A stretch of 64,000 bases of DNA, from positions 1-64,000 of the forward strand of contig JAHEZD010000020.1 of NCBI GenBank assembly GCA_023251255.1. Reading direction: 5' to 3'. Of the stretch, positions 42,427 through 50,863 are shown piece after piece (position 1 is the first letter of the stretch; each line of letters starts with the position of its first letter). Source of the stretch: Chitinophagaceae bacterium. GTDB lineage: Bacteria; Bacteroidota; Bacteroidia; Chitinophagales; Chitinophagaceae. Position numbers and translations under genes: made by a program. The notes under the pieces were generated by a model. The model did no database searches and was not told the DNA's origin. It saw only the letters and a program-made list of their open reading frames with translations.

Positions 42427-42711
42427 ATGTTCAAAAGGCTCAAGGAAAAATGGAAAGTTGGCTGGCTGCAGTTCACCCTCATCTTCTGCACATTTGCATT
42501 GGGCGGAAGTGCCTGTGCCAGATTGGGCAACTGGTTGCTCCACTTTATACTTGCAGAAAAGAATATCCTCTACTGGATTATTTATGTGCCGCTGATTACC
42601 ATTTTATGGCCCGTATGTGTGGTCATCATCAGCATCCCCTTGGGGCAGTTCAAATTCTTCAGCAACTATCTCCACCGGATTTGGGGCAAAATAAAGGGAG
42701 GAAATGAATAA
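42427..42711 (+). CDS. DUF6787 family membrane protein
   Basis: 94 aa. MFKRLKEKWKVGWLQFTLI, FALGGSACARLGNWLL, then ILYWIIYVPLITILWPVCVVIISIPLGQFKFF. Two to three helices; the WPxCVxxxSIPxGQF segment is the family hallmark as I recall it. The function is unknown. The stop codon directly abuts the purN ATG, so the two are translated from one mRNA. Confidence 0.78.
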   Translation: MFKRLKEKWKVGWLQFTLIFCTFALGGSACARLGNWLLHFILAEKNILYWIIYVPLITILWPVCVVIISIPLGQFKFFSNYLHRIWGKIKGGNE

Positions 42712-43290
42712 ATGAAACGCATAAGCATTTTTGCTTCTGGTGCCGGCAGCAACGCCCAAAGGATTATAGCGCATTTTGCAGGTTCTACTGAAGTGGAAAT
42801 TGCATTGATTGTCTGTAACAAGCCCGGTGCTGGTGTACTGGAAATTGCATCTTCCAACAATATCCCAACATTGATTATTGAAAAGGAACAGTTTTTTAGG
42901 GGCAATGCCTACGTAGATGAACTGGGCTCCTTCCATATAGATTTCATTGTACTGGCCGGTTTCCTCTGGAAAGTGCCTTCTTTATTGATACACCATTATT
43001 TGGGCCGGATGGTGAACATTCATCCAGCCTTGTTGCCCAATTATGGGGGCAAGGGCATGTATGGCCATTTTGTACATGAAGCTGTTATTGCCAATAAGGA
43101 AACAGAAAGCGGCATTACCATCCATTTTGTGGATGAGGAATATGACCATGGCTCCACTTTTTTCCAGGCAAGGTGCCAAGTAACAGAAACTGATACCCCT
43201 GAAACCTTGGCCAGCAAAATCCATCTATTGGAACATGAATACTACCCAAAAGTGATTGAGAGCATTCTAAAAAGCCAGCAAATCCATTAA
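42712..43290 (+). CDS. purN: Phosphoribosylglycinamide formyltransferase
   Basis: 192 aa. N-terminal phosphate loop ISIFASGAGSNAQRI, then FIVLAGFLWKVPSLL, the catalytic NIHPALLPNYGGKGMYG (Asn and His) and GITIHFVDEEYDHG with the catalytic Asp. It transfers the formyl group of 10-formyl-THF to GAR in purine synthesis. The start is the ATG immediately after the DUF6787 stop. Confidence 0.94.
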   Translation: MKRISIFASGAGSNAQRIIAHFAGSTEVEIALIVCNKPGAGVLEIASSNNIPTLIIEKEQFFRGNAYVDELGSFHIDFIVLAGFLWKVPSLLIHHYLGRMVNIHPALLPNYGGKGMYGHFVHEAVIANKETESGITIHFVDEEYDHGSTFFQARCQVTETDTPETLASKIHLLEHEYYPKVIESILKSQQIH

Positions 43291-43321
43291 TCCGCAATTA
43301 GAAAATTGCAATTCAACCACC

Positions 43322-43415
43322 TGTTACACTTTTAGTTGTTACAAATTTTTTTGTAACATTTTTTTTGTAACACTTCTCCTGTTACATATTCTCTCTTTAA
43401 AAAAAATTTGTAACA
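43322..43415. repeat. Regular heptamer array TGTTACA / TGTAACA, six copies
   Basis: TGTTACA occurs at 43322, 43337 and 43380; its complement TGTAACA at 43352, 43366 and 43409. The start-to-start distances are 15, 15, 14, 14 and 29. The second and third copies form a hairpin with 9-bp arms (43337-43345 and 43350-43358) and a T4 loop. The first four copies are ordered forward, forward, reverse, reverse, as in the TGACACA array at 4207, and the spacers are T-rich. Confidence 0.85.
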
Positions 43416-43455
43416 TCCTTTTTTAAAAGTGTTTTACGACTACAGGTAGCGAATT

Positions 43456-43572
43456 GTCAGCTTGAGCCCCGAATAGTCGGGATTTTCAACCTGTCGAAGG
43501 CGATTTTCTATCGCAATTCTAATATGGTTTCGACCAGTTCAACCTCGCTGAAAATTCGGGGCAGGCACTGAC
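43456..43572. repeat. Dispersed inverted repeat, two full arms
   Basis: Left arm from GTCAGCTTGAGCCCCGAAT through CCTGTCGAAGG. The right arm is the inverse: TTTCGACCAGTTCAACC through ATTCGGGGCAGG and CACTGAC. The arms are imperfect complements around a centre of about 30 bp. It is of the same type as the elements at 34605 and 62561. Confidence 0.75.
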
Positions 43573-43650
43573 AATAATTCAAAATGAATCACTCGATTAC
43601 CTGATTTCTTTGGGTACTACTGTTATTGAATCTGTAGGGTTACTCGCAGG

Positions 43651-44118
43651 TTAAATAACTGGCCTTTCCATATAAACAACTTCCTGTAAAGGATTGGCAT
43701 AGTATGCGTTGGTAACCACAAACCCATGCTTTTTATACAAACGAATCGCCGGCTGCAATCTTTCCAATGTATCCAACTTAATTTTTGTGTAGCCAATCCG
43801 TTTGGCTTCTTCCAAAACTTCAACAACCAATGCTTCCCCAATTTTATGCTGCCGGAAAGCTGGACGCACAAATAACCGTTTCATTTCACAAGTGCCTTCT
43901 TCCAAAGGTTGCAAGGCAATGCATCCTGCCAATTCATTATTGAAGTAGGCCAATAATAGTGAGCCTTGGGGCGGCCCATATTTGTACAAGGGATTTTCCA
44001 GTTCTTTTTCAAAGGATTGGAAGCACAGGTCTGCATCCAGTTCTTTTTCATACTCACGAAAAAGCATTCTGGCTTCATCCAATTGGTTTCCTTGCTCCGT
44101 TATTTTAATAATTTCCAA
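43651..44118 (-). CDS. GNAT-family N-acetyltransferase
   Basis: 155 aa. GNAT fold: AYFNNELAGCIALQPLEEGTCEMKRLFVRPAFRQHKIGEALVVEVLEEAKRIGY holds the acetyl-CoA binding motif A (RxxKIGEAL). Then IKLDTLERLQPAIRLYKKHGF and the terminal VVYMERPV. It acetylates an unidentified amine. It begins 8 bp after the selD stop, so it is in the mnmH-selD operon, but a selenium-related role is not implied by its sequence. Confidence 0.85.
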   Translation of the reverse strand: MEIIKITEQGNQLDEARMLFREYEKELDADLCFQSFEKELENPLYKYGPPQGSLLLAYFNNELAGCIALQPLEEGTCEMKRLFVRPAFRQHKIGEALVVEVLEEAKRIGYTKIKLDTLERLQPAIRLYKKHGFVVTNAYYANPLQEVVYMERPVI

Positions 44119-44126
44119 CGTCTGCC

Positions 44127-45191
44127 TTAAATTTCTACCGTGATTGTTTTTTCCCCCTTGGCAATCATCCTGCCGATAGGCTCCATAAATTGCCCCAGAC
44201 CATTTTCCTTCAATAAGGCCCGCACTTCGGCAATACTGTTTTCTTTCACTGCAAACAATAGCCCCCCATTGGTTTGTGGGTCGGGCAAAACAGTAAATGC
44301 CTCCATCACGTTCACTCCTTTGCCAAAACCAACCTGGGCACTGTAGGCATTCCAGTTCCGGTAAGTGGCATCGGGCACAATCCGCTGCTGCATGTAATGA
44401 GCAATTGAAGCAATCTTGGGCACACTACTATAATTAATGGTAGCAGAAAGGCCGCTACCTTCTGCCATTTCCATTAAATGCCCCAGCAAACCAAAGCCAG
44501 TAACATCTGTCATGGCAGTCACGCCTTTTATTTTGCCCAGTTCATAGCCAATGGAATTTAATTGTGTAAGCTGCTTGATAAACAGGTCCCCATCTTCTTC
44601 CAACAAAAGGCCTCTTTTTTGAGCTGTGGCCAGCATCCCCACACCAATTGGCTTGGTGATGAAAATTAAGTCGTTTTCCTGGGCAGTACTGTTTCTTTTG
44701 AGTGAACCAATCTCCACAAAACCATTCACGCACAAGCCAAAAACAGGCTCGGTTGTATCAATGCTATGCCCACCCGCCAATACAACCCCTGCTTCTTTGC
44801 AAATGGCCCTTGCCCCTTCAATCACTCTTTGTGCCAACGATGCTGGCAGTTTGTCCACAGACCATCCCAAAACAGCCAAAGCCAGCACTGGTTTCCCGCC
44901 CATGGCATATACATCGCTAATAGCATTGGCTGCCGCTACCCTTCCAAAATCAAAAGCATCATCCACAATGGGCATAAAAAAATCAGTGGTAGCAATCATG
45001 GCCATGCCATTGCCCATATCATAAACAGCCGCATCGTCATTACTGTTATTGCCTACCAATAGTTTATCATTATCCGGTTGCGAAAGGTTGCTATGCAAGA
45101 TTTCCTTGAGCACCTGTGGGGCTATTTTACAGCCGCAGCCCCCACCATGGGCAAATGCGGTAAGCTTTATGGCTGAGCTATCTTCTTGCAT
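44127..45191 (-). CDS. selD: Selenide, water dikinase (selenophosphate synthetase)
   Basis: 354 aa from ATG 45191. The N-terminal active-site segment AHGGGCGCKIAP has Cys at residue 19 (the Sec/Cys position) and Lys22. The ATP-binding segments DDAAVYDMGNGMAMIATTDFFMPIVDD and AGGHSIDTTEP follow, then ALTDVTGFGLLGHL-like sequence (AMTDVTGFGLLGHLMEMA). It makes selenophosphate from selenide and ATP. The start overlaps the mnmH stop by 14 bp; the two form a selenium supply-and-use pair. Confidence 0.94.
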   Translation of the reverse strand: MQEDSSAIKLTAFAHGGGCGCKIAPQVLKEILHSNLSQPDNDKLLVGNNSNDDAAVYDMGNGMAMIATTDFFMPIVDDAFDFGRVAAANAISDVYAMGGKPVLALAVLGWSVDKLPASLAQRVIEGARAICKEAGVVLAGGHSIDTTEPVFGLCVNGFVEIGSLKRNSTAQENDLIFITKPIGVGMLATAQKRGLLLEEDGDLFIKQLTQLNSIGYELGKIKGVTAMTDVTGFGLLGHLMEMAEGSGLSATINYSSVPKIASIAHYMQQRIVPDATYRNWNAYSAQVGFGKGVNVMEAFTVLPDPQTNGGLLFAVKENSIAEVRALLKENGLGQFMEPIGRMIAKGEKTITVEI

Positions 45192-46230
45192 ATTCCAATA
45201 TTTTTTTTGCATTGGCTACAGTATCAACCTTTTCAAGGTGAATAGTTGTCACCTGCTGTTCGGGATTCTCCTTGTCCAATGTGTTTTTCATGTACCATTT
45301 ATCATAGTAAGCAAGCAAAATGCGGAAGCATTCCTCCACATTGTCCTCCAATAAGTAATTGATGGCATGCTTTGTTTCCAGGCCACCCAATCGCTTCTTG
45401 ATCCTTACAATGGTATTGATGAGTGCTTCTTTTTGGTGTTTGCCATATTCACCCACAATATGGTTGAGCCTTTCTTCAAAAGGAATGTCCAGGAACAGAA
45501 CAGGTTTCATCCGGATGTTTCTGAAGAAGCTGGACGGCATATTAATCTGTCCTATCCGCTGGCTTTCATTTTCCAGCCATATTGCAGCACCGTCTGCACT
45601 TGCATCAAACAATTCCGAAGCAAGACGGTTTTCAAACATTTCCCCTGTTGGTTGTATGCCACCATCCAGACCGCCAAAGGCAGACCCTTTATGATTGGCC
45701 AGTCCCTCCAAATCGATTATTCTTTCGCCTGCTTTTTTAATCTGGTGCAGCAATCCTGTTTTGCCACAACCTGTCAGGCCGCCAAGAACTTGGATATTGT
45801 ACGCTTTATCAAATTGCTCCAGCACCCAATTGCGGTAGGCTTTGTAACCGCCTACCAGTGTATGTACCTTAAACCCATATAAATCCAATAACCAGGCAAC
45901 ACCTGCACTCCGCATTCCTCCACGCCAACAATGTACCAACACCGTATTGATTGAACCATCTTTCACTCCGCCCATCAAGCCTTCTACGGTTTCCACCATT
46001 TGCACCATGTTCGGACCAAAATATTTCAGGCCCAACTTCACCGCATGTTGCTTGCTCTCCTGTTTGTAAGCTGTGCCCACCGCTTTTCTTTCTGCATCGG
46101 TAAACAATGGCAAAGAAACCGCATGGGGAATGTGGGCATGGGCAAACTCTCCCGGGCTGCGGACATCCAGCAGCAAATTGCTTCTGCTTAATTGCAGGAA
46201 ATCCTCAATAGGTAATTGAGTAATGGACAT
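45178..46230 (-). CDS. mnmH: tRNA 2-selenouridine synthase
   Basis: 350 aa from ATG 46230, supported by a -7 box 5 bp upstream that lies within the longer frame. The rhodanese domain has the catalytic Cys in VHCWRGGMRSAGVAWLL. The P-loop domain has GGLTGCGKTGLLHQI. It geranylates 2-thiouridine and replaces sulphur by selenium at the wobble base of Lys, Glu and Gln tRNAs, using selenophosphate from SelD encoded next to it. Confidence 0.94.
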   Translation of the reverse strand: MSITQLPIEDFLQLSRSNLLLDVRSPGEFAHAHIPHAVSLPLFTDAERKAVGTAYKQESKQHAVKLGLKYFGPNMVQMVETVEGLMGGVKDGSINTVLVHCWRGGMRSAGVAWLLDLYGFKVHTLVGGYKAYRNWVLEQFDKAYNIQVLGGLTGCGKTGLLHQIKKAGERIIDLEGLANHKGSAFGGLDGGIQPTGEMFENRLASELFDASADGAAIWLENESQRIGQINMPSSFFRNIRMKPVLFLDIPFEERLNHIVGEYGKHQKEALINTIVRIKKRLGGLETKHAINYLLEDNVEECFRILLAYYDKWYMKNTLDKENPEQQVTTIHLEKVDTVANAKKILEYARR

Positions 46231-46235
46231 TTGTA

Positions 46236-46243
46236 CAAATGTA
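46236..46243 (-). promoter_or_regulatory. -7 box of the mnmH-selD operon, leaderless type
   Basis: Minus-strand TACATTTG exactly fits TAnnTTTG and ends 5 bp before the mnmH ATG. A TTG lies upstream at about 14 bp, which is shorter than usual. The predicted transcription start is about at the start codon. Confidence 0.5.
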
Positions 46244-46261
46244 GCTTCATACAAAAACAAA

Positions 46262-46286
46262 AGGCCCGCTAATAAATAGCAGGTCT
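46262..46286 (-). terminator. Terminator of the TPR membrane gene
   Basis: Arms AGGCCCGCTA (46262-46271) and TAGCAGGTCT (46277-46286), one mismatch and one G-U, loop 5 nt. On the minus strand TTTTG then TTTTTG follows. It sits directly upstream of the mnmH promoter. Confidence 0.7.
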
Positions 46287-46309
46287 TCGAAATATTTTAT
46301 TGAAGCAGG

Positions 46310-46966
46310 TTATCCGGGAACCTTGGATATGTACTTTTCAATTTCCTTGATCTGGTCCAGTACCTGTTTTGTTTTGGGTTTCAATGCTTTTGCTCTCCTG
46401 AAAAAGTCCTTTGCGGCCCGGAACTCCCTTTTGTTCATAAAAATCTGGCACATGCTCAAATAGGCAACAGCTTCGCTTTCCTTATCAGGAATACCTAGAC
46501 GGATGGCAGCACGTATATAGCTTTCACCCTGTTTCAGGTCACCTTTCTGCATGGCCATCATGCCCAATTGCAATTTGTTGGCGCCTTCTGCTTCAGGCAT
46601 AGGGGAACCGATGTCGGAACTTTTCTTCAAATGTTTTTCGGCACTGTCAAAATCCTGTTCCATCATGGAGATATTGCCCTTGATGGTATAGAAGGTAGAA
46701 CGTACAGGTTTGTACAGAAGGTTGGGAAACCAAACCGTGTTCAGGATTTTCTTTACCTCTTCAATGTTGCCTGCTTCCATTGGCGCCTGAATCAAACGTA
46801 AGGGACCTATAAAAAACTGGCTGAACAGCCCGATTACCCCTACAAAATACAAGGGAAATGTTGGCCAGAAACCGGCGGAACCGGTTACATTCAGGATAAT
46901 GGCACCCACAATGGCCACGAGGCTCAGCCATAAACGGTACTTAATAATAATGTTATAGAATTTCAT
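46310..46966 (-). CDS. Membrane-anchored TPR protein
   Basis: 218 aa. Two N-terminal helices (LWLSLVAIVGAIILNVTG; FPLYFVGVIGLFSQFFIGPL) are followed by TPR-like repeats (KGNISMMEQDFDSAEKHLKKS; LGMMAMQKGDLKQGESYIRAAIRLG; LSMCQIFMNKREFRAAKDFFRRAKALKP). Function unknown, probably a scaffold on the cytoplasmic face. It has its own terminator. The tRNA-Arg gene lies upstream on the same strand. Confidence 0.75.
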   Translation of the reverse strand: MKFYNIIIKYRLWLSLVAIVGAIILNVTGSAGFWPTFPLYFVGVIGLFSQFFIGPLRLIQAPMEAGNIEEVKKILNTVWFPNLLYKPVRSTFYTIKGNISMMEQDFDSAEKHLKKSSDIGSPMPEAEGANKLQLGMMAMQKGDLKQGESYIRAAIRLGIPDKESEAVAYLSMCQIFMNKREFRAAKDFFRRAKALKPKTKQVLDQIKEIEKYISKVPG

Positions 46967-47049
46967 GTTCTTGTTTTTGGGGACAACCTCATTTACAAAC
47001 CAAACAAACCCTTCTCAGACAGGTTTGTACAAAGGAAACTGTATTGAGC

Positions 47050-47073
47050 AAAAAAAGACTTCCGAGGAAGCCT
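47050..47073 (-). terminator. Terminator of the tRNA-Arg gene
   Basis: Arms AGACTTCC (47056-47063) and GGAAGCCT (47066-47073), one G-U pair, with the T7 run on the minus strand at 47050-47056. It lies 8 bp after the tRNA 3' end. Confidence 0.7.
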
Positions 47074-47080
47074 CCTTTTG

Positions 47081-47152
47081 TGGTCTCGCCAAGAATCGAA
47101 CTTGGATCTAGAGTTTAGGAAACTCCTATTCTATCCATTGAACTACGAAACC
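47081..47152 (-). tRNA. tRNA-Arg(CCU)
   Basis: 72 nt on the minus strand. Acceptor GGTTTCG pairs with CGAGACC. The anticodon stem GGAGT/ACTCT surrounds loop TTCCTAA, with anticodon CCT at plus positions 47117-47119. T arm CCAAG TTCGATT CTTGG. Discriminator A; CCA is not encoded. A terminator follows. Confidence 0.95.
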
Positions 47153-47257
47153 AGGGAATTTTAATTCCGGGACGCAAAAATAGGGGAATTCGCTTTTTGA
47201 GCAAGAGCAAAATAATGCTTGATATGCCTTAGTTTCATGCACCATCAATTTTTCACT

Positions 47258-48580
47258 ATGCACACACCAAAACCTGCACTGAAAAAAGCACTATCGGCAA
47301 TACATCTTTGGGCAATAGCTGTGGGGCTGGTCATTTCCGGCGAATACTTTGGTTGGAACTATGGTTGGGGGGTGGCCGGTACGATTGGAATGCTGATAGC
47401 CACCATTGCCGTGACTGTTCTATATGTCTGTTTTGTTTTCAGTTTTACTGAACTAACCACTTCCATCCCCAATGCAGGAGGGCCGTTCACCTATGCTTTT
47501 AAAGCGTTGGGCCCCATTGGGGGGTTAATTGCTGGTTATGCCACATTGATAGAGTTTTTGTTTGCCACACCCGCCATTGCTTATGCGCTGGGAAGTTACC
47601 TGCATTTCTTGTACCCATCAGTCAATGTGACCTTTACAGCCATTGGTTGCTACGTTGTTTTTACGTTGATCAATTTATTGGGTGTAAAGGAATCTGCTGT
47701 ATTCACATTGATCATTACCATTTTAGCTGTGTTGGAGCTATTGGTTTTTATGGGCATCGTTGCACCACATTTCCAATTGCAAAACTTCATGCACAATAAT
47801 ATGCCCTTTGGTTGGGCCGGTGTTTTTGCTGCGTTGCCCTTTGCTATCTGGTTTTATTTGGCCATTGAAGGTGTGGCCATGGTGGCCGAAGAGGCCAAAG
47901 ACCCCAAAAGAACTATTCCCAGGGGTTATATATTGGGCATTGCTACCTTGGTATTGCTCGCTTTGGGCGTAATGATCCTATCTGGAGGCATTACCGATTG
48001 GAAAAACTTATCTGCCATTGATTATCCCCTTCCAGAATCCATTGGCATTGCTTTGGGGAAAGACAACAGCCTTACCAAACTCTTTGCGGGTATTGGCCTG
48101 TTTGGATTGGTTGCTTCTTTCCATAGTATCATTACAGGTTATTCAAGGCAGATTTTTGCATTGGCTAGGGAAAATTACCTGCCATCCTTTTTATCCAAAT
48201 TGCATCCGCGCTTTAAAACGCCGCACTGGGCCTTGTTGGTTGGGTTTGTAGTTGGAGTTGGCAGCATTTTGATTCTTAATTTCTTCGAAAAGAAAATAGA
48301 TCAGCTCCTTGTTCTTTCTGTATTAGGTGCTGTGGCCATGTATATCATCAGCATGATCAGTTTATTTGTGCTCCGCAAAAAGGAACCTATGCTGGAACGG
48401 CCTTTTATTGCTCCTTTTTATCCTTACTTCCCATTCATCGCTTTATTGCTTTCCACCATTTGCTTAATAGCCATTATTTATTATAACCAGTTATTGAGTG
48501 TTATCTTTTTTGCGGCATTGCTGGTATTGATGATGGTATTTGTAGCTTTAGGGAAGCACAGAAAAAGTCCCACTGTTTGA
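47258..48580 (+). CDS. Amino-acid/ethanolamine permease (APC family)
   Basis: 440 aa from ATG 47258; ATG 47237 is the alternative. Twelve helices with the APC start LWAIAVGLVISGEYFGWNYGWG and GPFTYAFKALGPIGGLIAGYATLIEFLFATPAIAYALG. EGVAMVAEEAKDPKRTIPRG is the typical cytoplasmic loop. The GEYFGWNYGW segment and the eutB-eutC genes directly downstream indicate ethanolamine as substrate. The stop lies inside a period-8 word array. The symbol eat would fit if confirmed. Confidence 0.88.
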   Translation: MHTPKPALKKALSAIHLWAIAVGLVISGEYFGWNYGWGVAGTIGMLIATIAVTVLYVCFVFSFTELTTSIPNAGGPFTYAFKALGPIGGLIAGYATLIEFLFATPAIAYALGSYLHFLYPSVNVTFTAIGCYVVFTLINLLGVKESAVFTLIITILAVLELLVFMGIVAPHFQLQNFMHNNMPFGWAGVFAALPFAIWFYLAIEGVAMVAEEAKDPKRTIPRGYILGIATLVLLALGVMILSGGITDWKNLSAIDYPLPESIGIALGKDNSLTKLFAGIGLFGLVASFHSIITGYSRQIFALARENYLPSFLSKLHPRFKTPHWALLVGFVVGVGSILILNFFEKKIDQLLVLSVLGAVAMYIISMISLFVLRKKEPMLERPFIAPFYPYFPFIALLLSTICLIAIIYYNQLLSVIFFAALLVLMMVFVALGKHRKSPTV

Positions 48581-48645
48581 TTGTTCAAAAGTTCACTCGT
48601 TGCTTCGCTTCAAGAACCTGTGAACATTGGAACAATTGAACGCTT
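48579..48645. repeat. Period-8 GAACnnnn word array with inverted half
   Basis: Left side, inverted words in register: GATTGTTC, AAAAGTTC, ACTCGTTG (48579-48602). Right side, direct words in register: GAACCTGT, GAACATTG, GAACAATT, GAACGCTT (48614-48645). The period is exactly 8. It begins on the last two bases of the permease stop codon and ends 11 bp before eutB, so it fills the intercistronic gap. Confidence 0.75.
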
Positions 48646-48656
48646 AAACTTATTAC

Positions 48657-50030
48657 ATGCCTTACCATTTTACCATAAAAAGTCAGCGCTATGTTTTTGA
48701 TGACCTGAAAACATTGCTGGCCAAGGCAACCCCTTTTAGAAGTGGGGATGCACTGGCAGGACTGACCGCCAGCAGTTATGAGGAACGTGTAGCCGCGCAG
48801 ATAGCATTGGCCGACCTCCCTTTGAAAACCTTCCTGAACGAAGTGGTGGTGCCTTATGAAACCGATGAGATAACAAGGCTGATTATTGAGGAACATGATG
48901 CAGGCGCCTTTGCCCCCATATCCCATTTTACAGTAGGCGAGTTAAGGGACTGGTTATTGAGCGATGCTGCGAACACTAATACGCTGGAAGAACTGGCCGA
49001 TGGACTTACTCCAGAGATGGTGGCGGCTGTTTGCAAGCTCATGCGCAACCAGGACCTGATTTTGGTGGCCCAGAAATGCGAAGTGGTAACACAGTTCAGG
49101 AACACGATTGGTTTGCATGGAAACCTCTCCACACGTTTGCAGCCCAATCACCCAACAGATGATGCTAAAGGTATTGCAGCAAGCATTGTGGATGGCCTGT
49201 TGTATGGCAGTGGCGATGCAGTAATAGGCATAAACCCTGCAACCGATAGCCCTGCTGCTGTGGCCAATTTACTGAACATGCTGGATGGGCTGATTTCAAA
49301 ATTCAATATTCCCACACAGAGTTGCGTACTGGCCCATGTAACCACCACTTTGCAGTTGATCAATCAAAATGCTCCCGTGGACCTGGTATTTCAGTCCATC
49401 GGGGGAACGGAACAAACAAACAGGAGTTTCGGCATTTCATTATCGTTACTGGACGAAGTATATGAAGCTGCATTGAGTTTGGAAAGGGGTACGGTGGGGG
49501 ATAATCTGATGTATTTTGAAACTGGTCAGGGTTCATCCTTATCGGCCAATGCCCATCATGGTGTGGACCAACAAACCTGTGAAGCAAGGGCCTATGCTGT
49601 AGCAAGGAGGTACAGCCCCATGTTGGTGAACAGCGTAGTTGGCTTTATTGGTCCCGAGTATTTGTATGATGGGAAGCAGATTATCCGTGCTGCACTGGAA
49701 GACCATTTTTGCGCAAAACTGCTGGGCCTGCCCATGGGGGTGGACATTTGTTATACCAATCATGCAGAAGCCGATCAGGATGATATGGATAGTTTATTGA
49801 CTTTGCTAGGCGTGGCTGGCTGCAATTTTATCATGGGCGTTCCAGGCGCTGATGATATCATGTTGAACTATCAGTCCACTTCCTTCCATGATGCACTGTA
49901 CTTGAGAAAGGTACTGGACAAGAAACCATCCCCGGAATTTGAAGCATGGTTATTGAAGCAACAAATTATGGATGGAGATGGCAACAGGCTGCCCATTCAT
50001 GCTGAGCATTTTCTATTAAACGAATTCTGA
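48657..50030 (+). CDS. eutB: Ethanolamine ammonia-lyase large subunit
   Basis: 457 aa, close to the usual length. Family segments: KATPFRSGDALAGLTA near the start, LQPNHPTDDAKGIAASIVDGLLYGSGDAVIGINP, FQSIGGTEQTNRSFG, ETGQGSSLSANAHHGVDQQTCEAR and NAEADQDDMD-like NHAEADQDDMDSLLTLLGVAGCNFIMGVPGADD. It cleaves ethanolamine to acetaldehyde and ammonia with adenosylcobalamin. It is followed 1 bp later by eutC. No reactivase eutA and no microcompartment shell genes lie in the window. Confidence 0.95.
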   Translation: MPYHFTIKSQRYVFDDLKTLLAKATPFRSGDALAGLTASSYEERVAAQIALADLPLKTFLNEVVVPYETDEITRLIIEEHDAGAFAPISHFTVGELRDWLLSDAANTNTLEELADGLTPEMVAAVCKLMRNQDLILVAQKCEVVTQFRNTIGLHGNLSTRLQPNHPTDDAKGIAASIVDGLLYGSGDAVIGINPATDSPAAVANLLNMLDGLISKFNIPTQSCVLAHVTTTLQLINQNAPVDLVFQSIGGTEQTNRSFGISLSLLDEVYEAALSLERGTVGDNLMYFETGQGSSLSANAHHGVDQQTCEARAYAVARRYSPMLVNSVVGFIGPEYLYDGKQIIRAALEDHFCAKLLGLPMGVDICYTNHAEADQDDMDSLLTLLGVAGCNFIMGVPGADDIMLNYQSTSFHDALYLRKVLDKKPSPEFEAWLLKQQIMDGDGNRLPIHAEHFLLNEF

Positions 50031-50031
50031 G

Positions 50032-50796
50032 ATGTCCTTATACATTCCCAAACATACAACGGTTGAGCAAGATGAATGGCAATCACTGAAAGCCTTCACC
50101 GCTGCACGTATTGCTTTGGGCAGAACAGGTGTGGCCATTCCATTAAAAGAAGCCTTGCAATTCAAGTTGGCCCACGCCCATGCAAGGGATGCTGTTTATG
50201 CTGCATTACAGGAAAAAGAATTGATGCAGGCCCTTCAATTATTCCACTTGCCCATTTTTTCATTGTGCAGCAAAGCCAATGGCAGGCATGAATATTTGCA
50301 GCGACCAGATTTGGGAAGGCAGTTAAGCGAACCTTCTATCAAGCAATTAACAGGGAAAAAGCCTAACGGTGATATTGCATTGATACTGGCCGATGGTTTA
50401 TCGGCTACAGCCATCAACAACCACGCTCTGCGTTTGTTGCAATTACTGATACCATTATTGCAGCAGGCCAATTTTTTATTGACCCCTATCAGCATTGTCC
50501 AGCAGGGAAGGGTAGCCATTGGTGACGAAATCGGTTCATTGCTCCAGGCAAAAATTGCTTTGGTGCTTATTGGGGAAAGGCCGGGGCTTTCATCACCTGA
50601 TAGCATGGGAGCCTATATCACTTTTCAGCCAACGGTTGGATTAACCGATGAAAGCAGGAACTGCATTTCCAATATACGGCCAGAAGGTTTGAACTACCAT
50701 GCAGCGGCCATGAAAATATTCTACTTCATCAATCAATCATTGCGCCTAAAGATCTCCGGTGTCAATTTGAAAGATGAAATGGATTTATTGACCTAA
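50032..50796 (+). CDS. eutC: Ethanolamine ammonia-lyase small subunit
   Basis: 254 aa. TAARIALGRTGVAIPLKEALQFKLAHAHARDAVYAAL at the start, GDIALILADGLSATAINNHA, LIGERPGLSSPDSMGAYITFQP and a terminal SNIRPEGLNYHAAAMKIFYFI are family features. With EutB it forms the cobalamin-binding holoenzyme. It starts 1 bp after the eutB stop. Confidence 0.95.
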   Translation: MSLYIPKHTTVEQDEWQSLKAFTAARIALGRTGVAIPLKEALQFKLAHAHARDAVYAALQEKELMQALQLFHLPIFSLCSKANGRHEYLQRPDLGRQLSEPSIKQLTGKKPNGDIALILADGLSATAINNHALRLLQLLIPLLQQANFLLTPISIVQQGRVAIGDEIGSLLQAKIALVLIGERPGLSSPDSMGAYITFQPTVGLTDESRNCISNIRPEGLNYHAAAMKIFYFINQSLRLKISGVNLKDEMDLLT

Positions 50797-50863
50797 CGGG
50801 TCAATTGCCATTGATAACAATTGCTTAAAACAATCAACAAAAAAATGGACTTACCTTACTGCA

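Larger units (their letters stand above)
43291..43650. other. Intergenic stretch, 360 bp
   Basis: Lies between convergent purN and GNAT genes. It holds the heptamer array and the dispersed repeat and nothing else that I recognise. Confidence 0.7.

Noticed and set aside
43322-43415. CRISPR array
   Set aside because: Repeats are only 7 bp, alternate in orientation and have 7-8 bp T-rich spacers; no cas genes are nearby.
47160-47257. Cobalamin riboswitch ahead of the ethanolamine genes
   Set aside because: The leader is short and lacks the conserved B12-box; nothing resembling the fold was found.
48581-48656. Terminator between permease and eutB
   Set aside because: There is no T-run; the structure is a period-8 word array and the genes are likely co-transcribed.
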